From contig NZ_CP045178.1 in the NCBI RefSeq assembly GCF_009296025.1, positions 5,270,001 to 5,334,000 on the forward strand: a stretch of 64,000 bases of DNA, in the 5' to 3' direction. The position numbers were made by a program, and so were the translations under genes. Source of the DNA: Streptomyces tsukubensis. Its GTDB lineage: Bacteria > Actinomycetota > Actinomycetes > Streptomycetales > Streptomycetaceae. This document shows positions 26,543 through 36,477 of this stretch, piece after piece. Under the pieces are notes generated by a model, which had not been told where the DNA came from, did not search any database, and saw nothing but the letters and a program-made list of their open reading frames with translations. The number at the start of each line of letters is the position of its first letter. Within the stretch, counting starts at the first letter, position 1.

Positions 26543-27328
26543 ATGACGCCGGAGATGCCGAAGCGTTCGGTCGACACCAGCAAGCCGCATCCCGCGCGCG
26601 TCTACGACTGGCTCCTGTGCGGCAAGGACAACTACCCCGTGGACCAGGAGGTCGCGGAGAAGCTGCCTGCCGAGGCGAAGGCCAACGCGGCCCGCAACCG
26701 GGCGTTCATGCACCGCGCGTCCGCGTGGCTGGCGCACGAGGGTGTCGACCAGTTCCTCGACATCGGGACCGGCATCCCGACAGAACCGAATCTGCACCAG
26801 GTCGTCCAGGCGATCAGACCGGCCGCGCGGATCGTCTACGCGGACAACGACCCCATCGTGCTGCGCCACGCGGAGGCGCTGCTCGTCAGCCATCCCGAGG
26901 GCGTGACCGACTACATCGACGCCGATGTGCGCAACCCCGAGGAGATCCTCGAACACGCCGGCGCGTTCCTCGACTTCCACCGGCCGGTCGCCCTGTCCCT
27001 GATCGCCCTCATGCACTTCCTCCCCGACGACCAGGACCCGTACGGGATCACCAGGAAGCTGGTCGGGGCGCTCCCCTCGGGCAGCTATCTGGTGCTGTCG
27101 CACGGTACGGCCGACCAGCACCCGGAACTGGAGCGGTCGACGAACTCCGCCTACAAGAATGGCGCCATCGACCTGCGGATGCGTACCCGCGCCGAGGTCG
27201 AGCCCTTCTTCGAGGGACTCGACCTCGTGGAACCGGGGCTGGTGACCGCCCCCGAGTGGTTCAAGGAGGAGCCGGCGCCGGTGTACGAGCGCAGCGGCTT
27301 CTACGTGGGAGTGGCGCGGGTGCGCTGA
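26543..27328 (+). CDS. SAM-dependent methyltransferase, PF04672 type
   Basis: 261 residues. 'PHPARVYDWLLCGKDNYPVDQE' and the SAM loop 'FLDIGTGIPTEPNLHQVVQ' are characteristic of the actinobacterial PF04672 (Methyltransf_19, DUF574) family. Streptomyces carries many paralogues, mostly of unknown substrate. Start ATG 26543. The last 27 nt including the stop are imperfectly duplicated immediately downstream (27337-27363). Faces coaA convergently. Confidence 0.88.
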   Translation: MTPEMPKRSVDTSKPHPARVYDWLLCGKDNYPVDQEVAEKLPAEAKANAARNRAFMHRASAWLAHEGVDQFLDIGTGIPTEPNLHQVVQAIRPAARIVYADNDPIVLRHAEALLVSHPEGVTDYIDADVRNPEEILEHAGAFLDFHRPVALSLIALMHFLPDDQDPYGITRKLVGALPSGSYLVLSHGTADQHPELERSTNSAYKNGAIDLRMRTRAEVEPFFEGLDLVEPGLVTAPEWFKEEPAPVYERSGFYVGVARVR

Positions 27329-27336
27329 ACGGGTTG

Positions 27337-27363
27337 TACGCGGGAGTGGTGCGGGCGCGGTGA
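27337..27363 (+). repeat. Imperfect copy of the methyltransferase gene's 3' end
   Basis: 27 nt that match 27302-27328 at 23 positions, including the TGA stop, at a 35-nt offset. Looks like a small tandem duplication. Confidence 0.7.
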
Positions 27364-27401
27364 GTCCGTACGGTGGGGGTCCGCCCGGGGCCCTGTCGGC
27401 C

Positions 27402-28379
27402 TCACAGCTTGCGCAGCCGTACGCGCTGCACCTTGTGGTCGGGGCCCTTGCGGATGACCAGGGAGGCCCGGCCCCGTGTGGGCGCCACGTTCTCCGTCAG
27501 ATTCGGCTCGTTGATGGTGCGCCAGGTCGTACGGGCGTAGTCGAGGGCCTCCTCCTCGGTCACCTGGGTGTACTTCCTGAAGTACGAGGAAGGGTCCTGG
27601 AACGCTGTCTCGCGCAGCCGCTTGAAGCGGTTCAGGTACCAGCCCCTGATGTCGTCCGTGCGGGCGTCCACATAGACGCTGAAGTCGAAGTAGTCGGCGA
27701 GCCCCACCCGGGTGCGGCCGTCCTTGCCCGGCAGGGCCGGCTGGAGGACGTTCAGCCCCTCCACGATCAGGATGTCGGGGCGGCTCACCGTGAGCCGCCC
27801 GCCGGGGACGATGTCGTACGTCAGGTGCGAGTAGACCGGCGCGGTCACCGCGTCCTTGCCCGCCTTCACGTCCGCGACGAAGCGGGTCAGGGCCCGCCTG
27901 TCGTACGACTCGGGGAACCCCTTCCTCGACATGAGGCCCCGCTCCTGGAGTTCCCGCATCGGGAGCAGGAAGCCGTCCGTCGTGACCAGCTCCACGCGCG
28001 GGTGCTCGGGCCAGCGGGCCAGCATCGCCTGGAGCAGCCGCGCCACCGTGGATTTGCCGACCGCGACGCTTCCCGCCACGCCTATGACGAAGGGGGTGCC
28101 CGACTGGGAGCCCCGTTCGCCGAGGAACGTGTTGAGCGCGGATCTGAGGTGGTCGTTGGCGCCCACGTAGAGGTTGAGGAGGCGCGAGAGCGGGAGGTAG
28201 ATGTCCCGCACCTCGTTCAGGTCGATGACGTCGCCGAGACCGCGCAGCCGCTCCACCTCCGCCGCGGTCAGGGGCAGGGGCGTCTTGTCGCGCAGTCCGC
28301 TCCACTCGGATCGGGTGAGGTCCACATAGGGAGTCGCCTCCGGCTTGCGGTGGGCGCTCCGCGAGGGTGATGTGATCAC
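27402..28379 (-). CDS. coaA: Type I pantothenate kinase
   Basis: 325 residues, GTG start at 28379 (reads [19 protein letters not shown]); the much longer open frame upstream runs over glmS and is a shadow. Walker A '[12 protein letters not shown]', 'TTDGFLLP' and 'YDIVPG' are CoaA motifs. Phosphorylates pantothenate, the first committed step to coenzyme A. Transcribed divergently from glmS with about 150 bp between starts. Confidence 0.95.
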   Translation of the reverse strand: MITSPSRSAHRKPEATPYVDLTRSEWSGLRDKTPLPLTAAEVERLRGLGDVIDLNEVRDIYLPLSRLLNLYVGANDHLRSALNTFLGERGSQSGTPFVIGVAGSVAVGKSTVARLLQAMLARWPEHPRVELVTTDGFLLPMRELQERGLMSRKGFPESYDRRALTRFVADVKAGKDAVTAPVYSHLTYDIVPGGRLTVSRPDILIVEGLNVLQPALPGKDGRTRVGLADYFDFSVYVDARTDDIRGWYLNRFKRLRETAFQDPSSYFRKYTQVTEEEALDYARTTWRTINEPNLTENVAPTRGRASLVIRKGPDHKVQRVRLRKL

Positions 28380-28529
28380 CTGTTCATTGTTGCGGTTGTG
28401 ACGGCTGTGTGACGTGCCGGGCGGCGGGTGGGATCCGTCACGCGAGGCCAGGGGGGCGCGGGAGAGGTGTGCGGCTCGCGCCGGACGCGGTTCCACGGAA
28501 GGCGCCGCCTCGCGCCGTACCCTGCCGCT

Positions 28530-30377
28530 ATGTGCGGAATCGTGGGATATGTGGGCTCGCAATCGGCTCTCGACGTCGTCCTTGCCGGGCTGAAGCGGCT
28601 CGAATACCGGGGCTACGACTCGGCGGGGGTCGCCGTACTCGCCGATGGCGGCCTGGCGACGGCGAAGAAGGCCGGGAAGCTCGCGAACCTGGAGAAGGCG
28701 CTGGTCGAGGAGGTGCTGCCGGTCGGTGCCACGGGGATCGGGCACACCAGATGGGCCACCCACGGCGGGCCCACCGACGCCAACGCGCACCCGCATCTCG
28801 ACAACGCGGGCCGCGTCGCCGTCGTCCACAACGGCATCATCGAGAACTTCGCCGCCCTCAGGGACGAGCTGGCCGAGCGTGGCCACCGGCTCTCCTCCGA
28901 GACCGACACGGAGACCGTGGCGCACCTCCTGGCCGAGTCCTTCTCCGCCTGCGGCGACCTCACCGAGGCCATGCGGCTGGTCTGTCTGCGGCTGAAAGGG
29001 GCCTTCACCCTCGTCGCCGTCCACGCCGACCGGCCCGATGTCGTCGTCGGCGCCAGACGCAACTCTCCGCTCGTCGTCGGGGTCGGTGAGGGTGAGTCCT
29101 TCCTCGCCTCCGACGTGGCCGCCTTCATCGACCACACCCGTACCGCCATCGAGCTGGGCCAGGACCAGGTCGTCGAACTCAGCGGCGGCGGCGTGCGGGT
29201 CATCGGCTTCGACGGGCGCCCCGCCGAGGTGCGGACCTACCACGTCGACTGGGACGCGTCAGCCGCGGAGAAGGGCGGCTACGACTACTTCATGCTCAAG
29301 GAGATCGCCGAGCAGCCCAAAGCCGTGGCCGACACCCTGCTCGGACGTATCGACGGACAGGGGAACCTCTCCCTCGACGAGATCCGCATCCCCACGCACG
29401 TCCTGCGGGAGACCGACAAGGTGGTGGTCGTGGCGTGCGGCACCGCCTTCCACGCCGGGATGATCGCCAAGTACGCCATCGAGCACTGGACCCGGATCCC
29501 CTGCGAGGTGGAGCTGGCCAGCGAGTTCCGCTACCGGGACCCCATCCTCGACCAGCGGACCCTCGTCATCGCCATCTCCCAGTCCGGCGAGACCATGGAC
29601 ACGTTGATGGCGCTGCGGCACGCACGCGAACAGGGCGCCAAGGTGCTCGCCGTCTGCAACACCAACGGCTCCACCATCCCGCGCGAGTCGGACGCCGTGC
29701 TCTACACCCACGCGGGGCCCGAGGTCGCCGTCGCCTCCACCAAGGCGTTCCTGACCCAGCTCGTCGCCTGCTACCTGGTCGCCCTGTACCTCGGACAGAC
29801 CCGCGGTACCAAGTACGGCGACGAGATCACCGATGTCGTCGCCGAGCTGTCCGGCATCGCGGGCGAGGTCGACCGGGTCCTTGAGACCATGGAGCCCGTG
29901 CGGGAACTGGCGCGCTCCCTCGCCCACAAGAACACCGTGCTCTTCCTCGGGCGGCACGTCGGCTACCCCGTCGCCCTCGAAGGGGCCCTGAAACTCAAGG
30001 AACTCGCGTACATGCACGCCGAGGGGTTCGCGGCAGGCGAGCTGAAGCACGGGCCCATCGCGCTCATCGAGCAGGACCTGCCCGTCGTCGTGGTCGTACC
30101 CTCGCCGCGCGGACGCTCCCTCCTGCACGACAAGATCGTCTCCAACATCCAGGAGATCCGGGCCAGGGGCGCCCGCACGATCGTCATCGCCGAGGAAGGG
30201 GACGAGTCCGTGGCCCCCTACGCCGACCACCTCATCCGTATCCCGCGCACCCCGACCCTTCTCCAGCCGCTCGTCGCCACCGTGCCGCTCCAGGTCTTCG
30301 CCTGCGAACTGGCCACCGCGCGCGGCAACGAGGTGGACCAGCCGAGGAACCTGGCGAAGTCGGTCACGGTCGAGTGA
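28530..30377 (+). CDS. glmS: Glutamine-fructose-6-phosphate aminotransferase (isomerizing)
   Basis: 615 residues from ATG 28530 (MCGIVGYVG), so the catalytic Cys2 becomes N-terminal after Met removal. Glutaminase domain about 1-230, with 'HTRWATHG' and 'HNGIIENF'; two SIS isomerase domains about 290-600 with '[10 protein letters not shown]', 'STKAFLTQ' and the C-terminal 'NLAKSVTVE'. Makes glucosamine-6-P for the cell wall. No glmS ribozyme-like leader is evident in the 150-bp divergent region. Confidence 0.97.
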   Translation: MCGIVGYVGSQSALDVVLAGLKRLEYRGYDSAGVAVLADGGLATAKKAGKLANLEKALVEEVLPVGATGIGHTRWATHGGPTDANAHPHLDNAGRVAVVHNGIIENFAALRDELAERGHRLSSETDTETVAHLLAESFSACGDLTEAMRLVCLRLKGAFTLVAVHADRPDVVVGARRNSPLVVGVGEGESFLASDVAAFIDHTRTAIELGQDQVVELSGGGVRVIGFDGRPAEVRTYHVDWDASAAEKGGYDYFMLKEIAEQPKAVADTLLGRIDGQGNLSLDEIRIPTHVLRETDKVVVVACGTAFHAGMIAKYAIEHWTRIPCEVELASEFRYRDPILDQRTLVIAISQSGETMDTLMALRHAREQGAKVLAVCNTNGSTIPRESDAVLYTHAGPEVAVASTKAFLTQLVACYLVALYLGQTRGTKYGDEITDVVAELSGIAGEVDRVLETMEPVRELARSLAHKNTVLFLGRHVGYPVALEGALKLKELAYMHAEGFAAGELKHGPIALIEQDLPVVVVVPSPRGRSLLHDKIVSNIQEIRARGARTIVIAEEGDESVAPYADHLIRIPRTPTLLQPLVATVPLQVFACELATARGNEVDQPRNLAKSVTVE

Positions 30378-30446
30378 CGCACGATGTACGAGTGACCCGC
30401 GGCTGACGTGGGTGGGCCGGCGTGGGTGTGAGGGGCAGGACAGATC

Positions 30447-30815
30447 ATGATCATCGGGGTGGGGATCGACGTCGCGGAGATCGACCGGTTCCGGGCGGCG
30501 CTTGAGCGCACGCCCGAGATGGCCGCGCGGCTCTTCGTCGCATCCGAACTGCTGCTGCCGGGCGGGGAACGGCGGGGAACGGCCTCGCTGGCCGCCCGGT
30601 TCGCGGCGAAGGAAGCCCTGGCCAAGGCGCTCGGGGCGCCCGGCGGGCTGCGGTGGACCGACGCGGAGGTGTACGCGGAGGAGAGCGGGCGGCCCCGGCT
30701 GCGGGTGACCGGCACGGTCGAGGCCGCGGCCAGGGCGCTGGGCGTGCGGACCTGGCACATCTCGCTCAGCCACGACGCGGGGGTCGCCTCCGCCGTGGTG
30801 ATCGCCGAGGGGTGA
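30447..30815 (+). CDS. acpS: Holo-[acyl-carrier-protein] synthase
   Basis: 122 residues, normal AcpS length. '[15 protein letters not shown]' carries the Mg-binding Asp, and '[13 protein letters not shown]' carries the second acidic motif. Transfers phosphopantetheine from CoA to ACP. Separated from nnrD by a repeat-rich 187-bp stretch. Confidence 0.95.
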   Translation: MIIGVGIDVAEIDRFRAALERTPEMAARLFVASELLLPGGERRGTASLAARFAAKEALAKALGAPGGLRWTDAEVYAEESGRPRLRVTGTVEAAARALGVRTWHISLSHDAGVASAVVIAEG

Positions 30816-31002
30816 GGCCGCGCCGCCTCCTGTGCCCGCGCCGCCTCCTGTGCCCGCGCCCCTCCTCTCCTCGCGCCCCTCCTCTCCTCTCGCCCCTCCT
30901 CTCCTCTCGCCCCCTCCTGTTCCGGTCGGCGGGGCGTTCCCGTTCCGGCCGGTGGGGCGTTCGGCGGGCGTCGGGCCGGAGGTGTGGGGCAGACTCGGTG
31001 AC
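30816..31002 (+). repeat. C/T-rich low-complexity spacer before nnrD
   Basis: Two direct copies of CCGCGCCGCCTCCTGTGCC are followed by several CGCCCCTCCTCTCCTCT units. No gene. The strong pyrimidine strand asymmetry is unusual. Confidence 0.7.
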
Positions 31003-32502
31003 ATGCGTACTGCCTACAGCGTGGAGACCGTACGGGCCGCCGAGCGGCGGCTGATGGAGGCGCTGCCCGACGGGGGGCTGATGCGCCGCGCCGCCGCCGG
31101 GCTCGCCGTCGTCTGCGGCGAGGCGCTGGGGCGCGTGTACGGGGCACGGGTCGTCCTGCTGGTGGGGAGCGGGGACAACGGCGGGGACGCGCTCCACGCC
31201 GGAGCCAGGCTGGCGCGCCGGGGCGCCGGAGTCACCGCCGTACTGATCTCACCGGAACGCGCCCACGCGGCGGGGCTCGCGGCGCTGATCGCCGCCGGCG
31301 GGCGTACCGCCGATGTCTCCGACACCGAGGTGGTGCGCCGGGCCGACCTGGTGGTCGACGGAATCACCGGCATCGGCGGACGCGGGGGACTGCGGCCCGA
31401 GGCCGTACCGCTGGCGCGCGCCGCTCACCAAGGGCGCGGCGTGGTCGTCGCCGTCGACCTGCCGAGCGGCGTCGACGCCGGTTCGGGCGAGGTCGCGGGG
31501 GAGGCCGTGCGCGCCGACGTCACGGTGACGTTCGGGGCGTACAAGCCTGGGCTGCTCATCGACCCTGGGCGTGGCTACGCGGGGGCGGTACGGCTGGTCG
31601 ACATCGGCCTCGACCTCGGTGTCGGCCCCGGCCCCGAAAAGGACCGGGTCCCGGGGCACTCGGACCACTCCGGTCAGGCGGTGACCGCGGAACTCGAAGC
31701 GCTTCAGTACGCGGACGTGGCCGCCCTCCTGCCGCTGCCCGCCGCCGAGAGCGACAAGTACCGGCGCGGGGTGGTCGGCGTCGCCGCCGGGTCCGCGCGC
31801 TACCCGGGGGCGGCCGTCCTCGCCGTGGCCGGGGCGCTGCGGGGCGGCGCGGGCGCCGTGCGCTACTCGGGGCACTCGGCCGACGCCGTCATCGCCCGCT
31901 ACCCCGAGACGCTGGTCAGCGGGGGAAGGCCGAGCGAGGCCGGGCGGGTGCAGGCCTGGGTCGTGGGGCCGGGACTCGGGAACGGGACCGAGGCACAGGA
32001 GGCCCTGCACGACGTGCTCGCCTCCGACGTGCCCGTACTCATGGACGCCGACGCCCTGCACCTCGCCGACCGTGACGCGGTCCGCGGACGCGGGGCGCCC
32101 ACCCTGCTCACCCCGCACGCGGGAGAGGCGGCCTCGCTGCTCGGCTCGGACCGCGCCGAGATCGAACGCGAACGGCTCGCCGCAGTACGGGAGTTGGCGT
32201 CACGGTACGGGGCGACCGTGCTGCTCAAGGGGTCCACGACCCTCATCGCCGCACCCTCGGGCGGCCCCGTACGCGTCAACGCGACGGGCACCCCCTGGCT
32301 CGCCACGGCGGGCGCGGGAGATGTGCTCTCCGGGCTCGCGGGGTCGCTGCTCGCCGCGGGGCTCGACGCGCTGGACGCCGGGTCGGCCGGGGCCTATCTC
32401 CACGGCCTCGCCGCCCGGCACGCGGCCGACGGGGCGCCGATCGGGGCCCATGACGTGGCCGACGCGATCCCCGTGGCCTGGCGGGACGTACGGGCCTTGT
32501 GA
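31003..32502 (+). CDS. nnrD: Bifunctional NAD(P)H-hydrate epimerase/dehydratase
   Basis: 499 residues from ATG 31003 (MRTAYSVETVRAAERR). The N-terminal YjeF_N epimerase domain (about 1-215) carries 'VGSGDNGGDALHAGARLARRG'. The C-terminal carbohydrate-kinase-fold dehydratase (about 230-499) carries 'GPGLGNG', 'LTPHAGEA' and 'ATAGAGDVLSG'. Repairs hydrated NADH and NADPH. The name is shown as nnrD for the fused form; nnr is also used. Start upstream (30832) rejected because it lies in low-complexity repeats. Confidence 0.93.
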   Translation: MRTAYSVETVRAAERRLMEALPDGGLMRRAAAGLAVVCGEALGRVYGARVVLLVGSGDNGGDALHAGARLARRGAGVTAVLISPERAHAAGLAALIAAGGRTADVSDTEVVRRADLVVDGITGIGGRGGLRPEAVPLARAAHQGRGVVVAVDLPSGVDAGSGEVAGEAVRADVTVTFGAYKPGLLIDPGRGYAGAVRLVDIGLDLGVGPGPEKDRVPGHSDHSGQAVTAELEALQYADVAALLPLPAAESDKYRRGVVGVAAGSARYPGAAVLAVAGALRGGAGAVRYSGHSADAVIARYPETLVSGGRPSEAGRVQAWVVGPGLGNGTEAQEALHDVLASDVPVLMDADALHLADRDAVRGRGAPTLLTPHAGEAASLLGSDRAEIERERLAAVRELASRYGATVLLKGSTTLIAAPSGGPVRVNATGTPWLATAGAGDVLSGLAGSLLAAGLDALDAGSAGAYLHGLAARHAADGAPIGAHDVADAIPVAWRDVRAL

Positions 32503-32580
32503 GGCGTCGTAGCGGGACCGGAGAGTTCGACCGCCGAGCGGACCGGAATACGTGTTCGGTGCCGTCCGTTCTCGTGGATC

Positions 32581-32865
32581 ATGAAGGCAATCACGCTGCG
32601 GCAGTACGGGGGCCCGGAAGGCCCGGAGCTCACAGAGCTGCCGACTCCGAAGATCGCCCCCGGTGAGGTTCTCGTGCGCGTCAAGGCGGCGGGCGTCAAC
32701 CCGGCGGACTGGAAGGTCGCCGCGCTGGGCGCCCTCGCGGGCTCCGGCAAGCTGTCCGTCGTCGTGGACCGCGCCTTTCCGCCGGCCGAGGCGGCCGACG
32801 CCTGGCGGGCGGTCCAGGAGGGCCACACCCGAGGGCAGACCGTGCTGGACATCGACGCGGGCTGA
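32581..32865 (+). pseudogene. Quinone oxidoreductase remnant with large in-frame internal deletion
   Basis: 94 residues. Residues 1-50 are the start of a medium-chain zinc-less quinone/alcohol oxidoreductase ('MKAITLRQYGGPEG', 'VLVRVKAAGVNPADWKV'); residues 54-94 are the very end of the same family ('SGKLSVVVDRAFPPAEAADAW', 'GQTVLDI'). About 200 residues of catalytic and NADPH-binding Rossmann domain are missing. The reading frame is intact across the junction. It may be a dead remnant or a small stable protein. The ribosome binding site is weak. Confidence 0.8.
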
Positions 32866-33056
32866 GCCCCTGCCGGTCCTCGACCGCCGCCAGGCCAGGG
32901 CGCCGTCGTCGGGACCGGTACCGACTCCTGTCGCCTCGCGGGGCCGGGGCGTGCGCACCGAAGAACCGGCCAAGGCCGACCGGCCCCGCCGCGCGCGCCC
33001 GGTGGGACGCGCGCGGCCCGCGAGGCAGGGGGATCCGTTCTGCGACACTGAACGCG

Positions 33057-34211
33057 ATGAACGAGACACCGTCGCGCCCTCGCGCCGAGATCGACCTGGC
33101 CGCCCTGCGGGCCAACGTGCGCGCACTGCGCGCCCGCGCGCCCCGGTCCGCCTTCATGGCCGTCGTGAAGGCCGACGCCTACGGGCACGGCATGGTGCCC
33201 TGTGCCCGCGCCGCCAAGGAGGCGGGCGCGGACTGGCTCGGCGTGGCCACCCCCGGCGAGGCCCTGGCCCTTCGCGCGGCCGGGCTCGAAGGGCCCCTCA
33301 TGTGCTGGCTGTGGACGCCGGGCGGCCCCTGGCGCCAGGGGATCGAAGCGGAGCTCGACATGTCGGTCAGCGCCATATGGGCGCTGGACGAGGTCACCGC
33401 CGCCGCCCGTGAGGCGGGCAGGGCCGCCCGTATCCAGCTCAAGGCGGACACCGGTCTCGGCCGGAGCGGCTGCCAGCCCGCCGACTGGCCGGAACTCGTC
33501 GAAGAGGCCCTGCGCGCGGAGGCCGAGGGGCTCGTCCTCGTCACCGGGCTCTGGTCGCACTTCGCCTGCGCCGACGAGCCGGGCCACCCCTCCATCGCCC
33601 TCCAGCTCGACCGCTTCAGGGAGATGACCGCCTACGCCGAGGAGCGGGGCGTACGGCCGGAGGTGCGGCACATCGCCAACTCGCCCGCCACCCTCACCCT
33701 GCCGGAGAGCCACTTCGACCTCGTACGTCCTGGCATCGCCATGTACGGCGTCTCGCCCAGCGCCGAGATCGGCGTCCCCGCCGATTTCGGGCTGCGGCCC
33801 GTGATGACCCTGGCCGCGCCGCTCGCGCTGGTGAAGGACGTACCCGCGGGGCACGGCGTCAGTTACGGGCACCAGTACGTGACGCAGGGGCGGACCACTC
33901 TGGGCCTCGTCCCGCTGGGCTACGGCGACGGCGTACCGCGCCACGCGTCGGGTACCGGGCCCGTACTCGTCGCGGGCAAGCCGAGGACTGTCGCGGGGCG
34001 GATCGCCATGGACCAGTTCGTGGTGGACCTCGGAGGCGACGAGCCGCCCGTGGGCAGCGAGGCGGTGCTCTTCGGCCCCGGCGACAAGGGCGAGCCCACC
34101 GCCGAGGACTGGGCGCGGGCGGCCGGCACCATCGCGTACGAGATCGTGACCCGCGTCGGGGCCAGGGTGGAGCGCGTCCATCTCGGGGAGACTCCCCCTC
34201 CCGGCGAGTAG
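33057..34211 (+). CDS. alr: Alanine racemase
   Basis: 384 residues. PLP lysine K38 in 'VVKADAYGHG'; the opposite catalytic Tyr lies in 'HGVSYGHQYVT'; 'LGYGDGVPR' and 'MDQFVVDLG' are further family motifs. Interconverts L- and D-Ala for peptidoglycan. Followed by the hydrolase and tsaE in the conserved actinobacterial order. Confidence 0.97.
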   Translation: MNETPSRPRAEIDLAALRANVRALRARAPRSAFMAVVKADAYGHGMVPCARAAKEAGADWLGVATPGEALALRAAGLEGPLMCWLWTPGGPWRQGIEAELDMSVSAIWALDEVTAAAREAGRAARIQLKADTGLGRSGCQPADWPELVEEALRAEAEGLVLVTGLWSHFACADEPGHPSIALQLDRFREMTAYAEERGVRPEVRHIANSPATLTLPESHFDLVRPGIAMYGVSPSAEIGVPADFGLRPVMTLAAPLALVKDVPAGHGVSYGHQYVTQGRTTLGLVPLGYGDGVPRHASGTGPVLVAGKPRTVAGRIAMDQFVVDLGGDEPPVGSEAVLFGPGDKGEPTAEDWARAAGTIAYEIVTRVGARVERVHLGETPPPGE

Positions 34212-34283
34212 GGGCCTTCCCCGAGGGGATCACCCACAGCAGCGGAGCGGGCGGCGGCAGAGCGGGAACACGAGGAGCGGCAC

Positions 34284-35495
34284 GTGGGCGAGAGCGGCAC
34301 GGAGGCGGTCTCCGAGGCCCTGTCGGACGCGGTCACCGAGGTGACGGCGGCGGCGGGGGCCTGGCGCAGGGCCGGGCTCGCGGGCGCCACCGTCGGGGTG
34401 ATCGCCGCGGGCGCGGCGGCGGGGGTCGCGGTCGAACGGCTCACCGTCGGCCGGGGCATGCGGAGGAAGGCACGGCTCGCGCTCGACTCCGCGGGGCCCT
34501 ACGGGGCGCTCCGCGGCATGCCGGGCACGGCCACCGCCGACGACGGCACCGAGCTGTACTACGAGATCGACGACCCCGCCGAAGCGGACGGCGAAGGGGC
34601 CGCCCCGCCCGTCACCGTCGTGTTCAGCCACGGGTACTGCCTCGGCCAGGACTCCTGGCACTTCCAGCGCGCGGCCCTGCGCGGGGCCGTCCGCGCCGTC
34701 TACTGGGACCAGCGCAGCCACGGCCGCTCCGGGCGGGGCAGGGCGCAGGGCAGTGGCACGCCCGTCTCCATCGACCAGCTCGGCAGGGACCTGAGGGCCG
34801 TCATCGACGCCGCCGCACCCGAGGGCCCGCTCGTCCTCGTGGGGCACTCGATGGGCGGGATGACCGTGATGGCCCTCGCCGACCAGGACCCGGGACTGAT
34901 CAGGGAACGGGTCGTCGCGGTCGCCCTCGTCGGAACGTCGAGCGGGCGGCTCGGCGAGGTCGACTACGGGCTGCCCGCCGCCGGGATCGCGGTCGTACGC
35001 CGTGCCCTGCCCGGAATGCTGAAGGCGCTCGGCTCGCAGGTGACGCTGGTGGAGCGGGGCAGAAGGGCCACCGCCGACCTGTTCGCAGGGATCGTGAAGC
35101 GGTACTCGTTCGCGTCGAAGGACGTGGACCCGGCCGTCGCCCGGTTCGCGGAACGGCTCATCGAGGCCACCCCCATCGACGTCGTCGCCGAGTTCTACCC
35201 GGCCTTCGGCGAACACGACAAGGCCGCCGCCCTGGAGCGCTTCACCGCAGTGCCGACACTGGTCCTCGCCGGTGAGCAGGACCTCATCACCCCCAGCGCC
35301 CACAGCGAGGTCATCGCGGGTCTGCTGCCCGACGCCGAGCTGGTACTCCTGCCGGACGCGGGCCACCTCGTCATGCTGGAACACCCGGAGACCGTCACCG
35401 CGCGTCTCGCCGGGCTGCTGGCGCGCGCGGGAGCCCTGCCCGCCGGCGTTAACGTGGGCGGCTATGGAAGCACCGCACAGCCAGGCACCCGCTGA
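34284..35495 (+). CDS. Alpha/beta hydrolase with N-terminal membrane anchor
   Basis: 403 residues, GTG start. A hydrophobic Ala/Gly-rich segment at about 27-50 may anchor it. The hydrolase fold follows: oxyanion region 'VFSHGYCLGQDSW', nucleophile elbow 'GHSMGG', acid in 'GEQDLITP', His in 'PDAGHLVMLE'. Substrate unknown. Conserved between alr and tsaE in actinobacteria, so perhaps envelope-related. Overlaps tsaE by 32 nt. Confidence 0.88.
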   Translation: MGESGTEAVSEALSDAVTEVTAAAGAWRRAGLAGATVGVIAAGAAAGVAVERLTVGRGMRRKARLALDSAGPYGALRGMPGTATADDGTELYYEIDDPAEADGEGAAPPVTVVFSHGYCLGQDSWHFQRAALRGAVRAVYWDQRSHGRSGRGRAQGSGTPVSIDQLGRDLRAVIDAAAPEGPLVLVGHSMGGMTVMALADQDPGLIRERVVAVALVGTSSGRLGEVDYGLPAAGIAVVRRALPGMLKALGSQVTLVERGRRATADLFAGIVKRYSFASKDVDPAVARFAERLIEATPIDVVAEFYPAFGEHDKAAALERFTAVPTLVLAGEQDLITPSAHSEVIAGLLPDAELVLLPDAGHLVMLEHPETVTARLAGLLARAGALPAGVNVGGYGSTAQPGTR

Positions 35496-36066
35496 CCCCA
35501 GCCCCGCCACCCACACCGTCCGTCTCACCGTCGACTCCGCGGAACTCATGCGGGAGACGGGACGCAGACTCGCCGCGCTGCTGCGCCCCGGTGACCTGGT
35601 GATGCTCACCGGCGAGCTGGGCGCGGGCAAGACCACGCTCACCCGGGGGCTCGGTGAGGGGCTCGGTGTGCGCGGGGCCGTGACCTCCCCGACCTTCGCC
35701 ATCGCCCGCGTGCACCCGCCGCTGGGTGACGGGCCCGCGCTGGTCCACGTGGACGCGTACCGGCTCGGCGGCGGTCTCGACGAGATGGAGGACCTGGATC
35801 TCGACATCTCGCTCCCCGAATCGGTGACCGTCGTGGAGTGGGGCGACGGGAAGGTCGAGGAGCTGGCGGAGGACCGGTTGCACCTCGTCTTCGACCGGCC
35901 CCTGGGCGACGATACGGCGGGGTCCGCCGTGGACGACGGGGGGGACGAGCCACGGGTGGTGACCGTCACCGGGCTCGGAGAGCGGTGGACCAGTCCTTCG
36001 GCCGTCGCCGGGCTGGCGGTTCTCGGGGCGGGCCCGGGGGAGGGCGCCGACGGCAGCGGCTCCTGA
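35464..36066 (+). CDS. tsaE: tRNA t6A biosynthesis ATPase TsaE
   Basis: 200 residues from ATG 35464, inside the end of the hydrolase gene. Walker A 'GELGAGKTTLTRGL', 'SPTFAIARVH', 'HVDAYRL' and 'VVEWGDGK' identify TsaE. Works with TsaB and TsaD, encoded 1.5-2.8 kb downstream, to make N6-threonylcarbamoyladenosine at tRNA position 37. The C-terminal 40 residues are Gly/Asp-rich and less conserved. Confidence 0.94.
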   Translation: MEAPHSQAPADPSPATHTVRLTVDSAELMRETGRRLAALLRPGDLVMLTGELGAGKTTLTRGLGEGLGVRGAVTSPTFAIARVHPPLGDGPALVHVDAYRLGGGLDEMEDLDLDISLPESVTVVEWGDGKVEELAEDRLHLVFDRPLGDDTAGSAVDDGGDEPRVVTVTGLGERWTSPSAVAGLAVLGAGPGEGADGSGS

Positions 36067-36477
36067 GCGGTGGAGCCCGCGTTGGCGCACTGGGACCTCG
36101 GGCCATCGCGTCCTCGGCCCCTGTCCGGACGAGGTGGCGCCGCCTCAAGCCCGTGGGACTCGTGGGACTCGTGCGGGCTCGTGCGGCTCGTGCGGCTCGT
36201 GGGGCTCGCTCCGGCTCTGCTCCTGCGGCTCGCTCCCGGCTCGGCTCGGCTCGGCTCGGCTCGGCTCGGCACGGGCTTCGGGGTCGGTGAGGACCGTCCG
36301 GGCGCCGGTGCTCGCTCCCGTACCCGCCGAGGGCGAGTGGTTCGTACACCTAACCGAAGTTTCCGACAGAGCGTCGGGAAGATGTTGCGCGGTGGGCCGC
36401 GGCCATGGTCGTATGGAGGTCGAGACCTGGTTAGGTCTACCTAACCACGCCTTCCACTGGAGCCACAGGAGGCATCC
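36067..36477 (+). repeat. Non-coding gap with CTCGTGCGG and TCGGC tandem repeats
   Basis: 411 bp between tsaE and the small ORF. 36150-36210 holds several GGGACTCGTG/GCGGCTCGTG units; 36241-36270 is six perfect TCGGC pentamers. ACCTAACC occurs at 36348-36355 and again in the dyad at 36428. No gene is supported. Confidence 0.7.
36428..36447. promoter_or_regulatory. Perfect 20-bp dyad, candidate operator
   Basis: TGGTTAGGTCTACCTAACCA is a perfect palindrome 30 nt before the small ORF at 36478; a matching half-site ACCTAACC lies 80 bp upstream at 36348. The half-sites resemble those of DtxR/IdeR iron boxes, but the arm spacing differs from the 19-bp consensus I know, so the regulator is open. 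Confidence 0.55.

Noticed and set aside
28380..28529. glmS ribozyme-type riboswitch
   Set aside because: The 150-bp divergent region shows no ribozyme core, and such ribozymes are a Firmicutes feature.
29259..31004. 581-residue minus-strand ORF opposite glmS/acpS
   Set aside because: Runs across the ends of two well-identified plus-strand genes and has low-complexity composition.
36428..36447. Canonical DtxR/IdeR iron box
   Set aside because: Half-sites are similar but the arm spacing does not fit the 19-bp TTAGG...CCTAA consensus; kept only as an unassigned operator.
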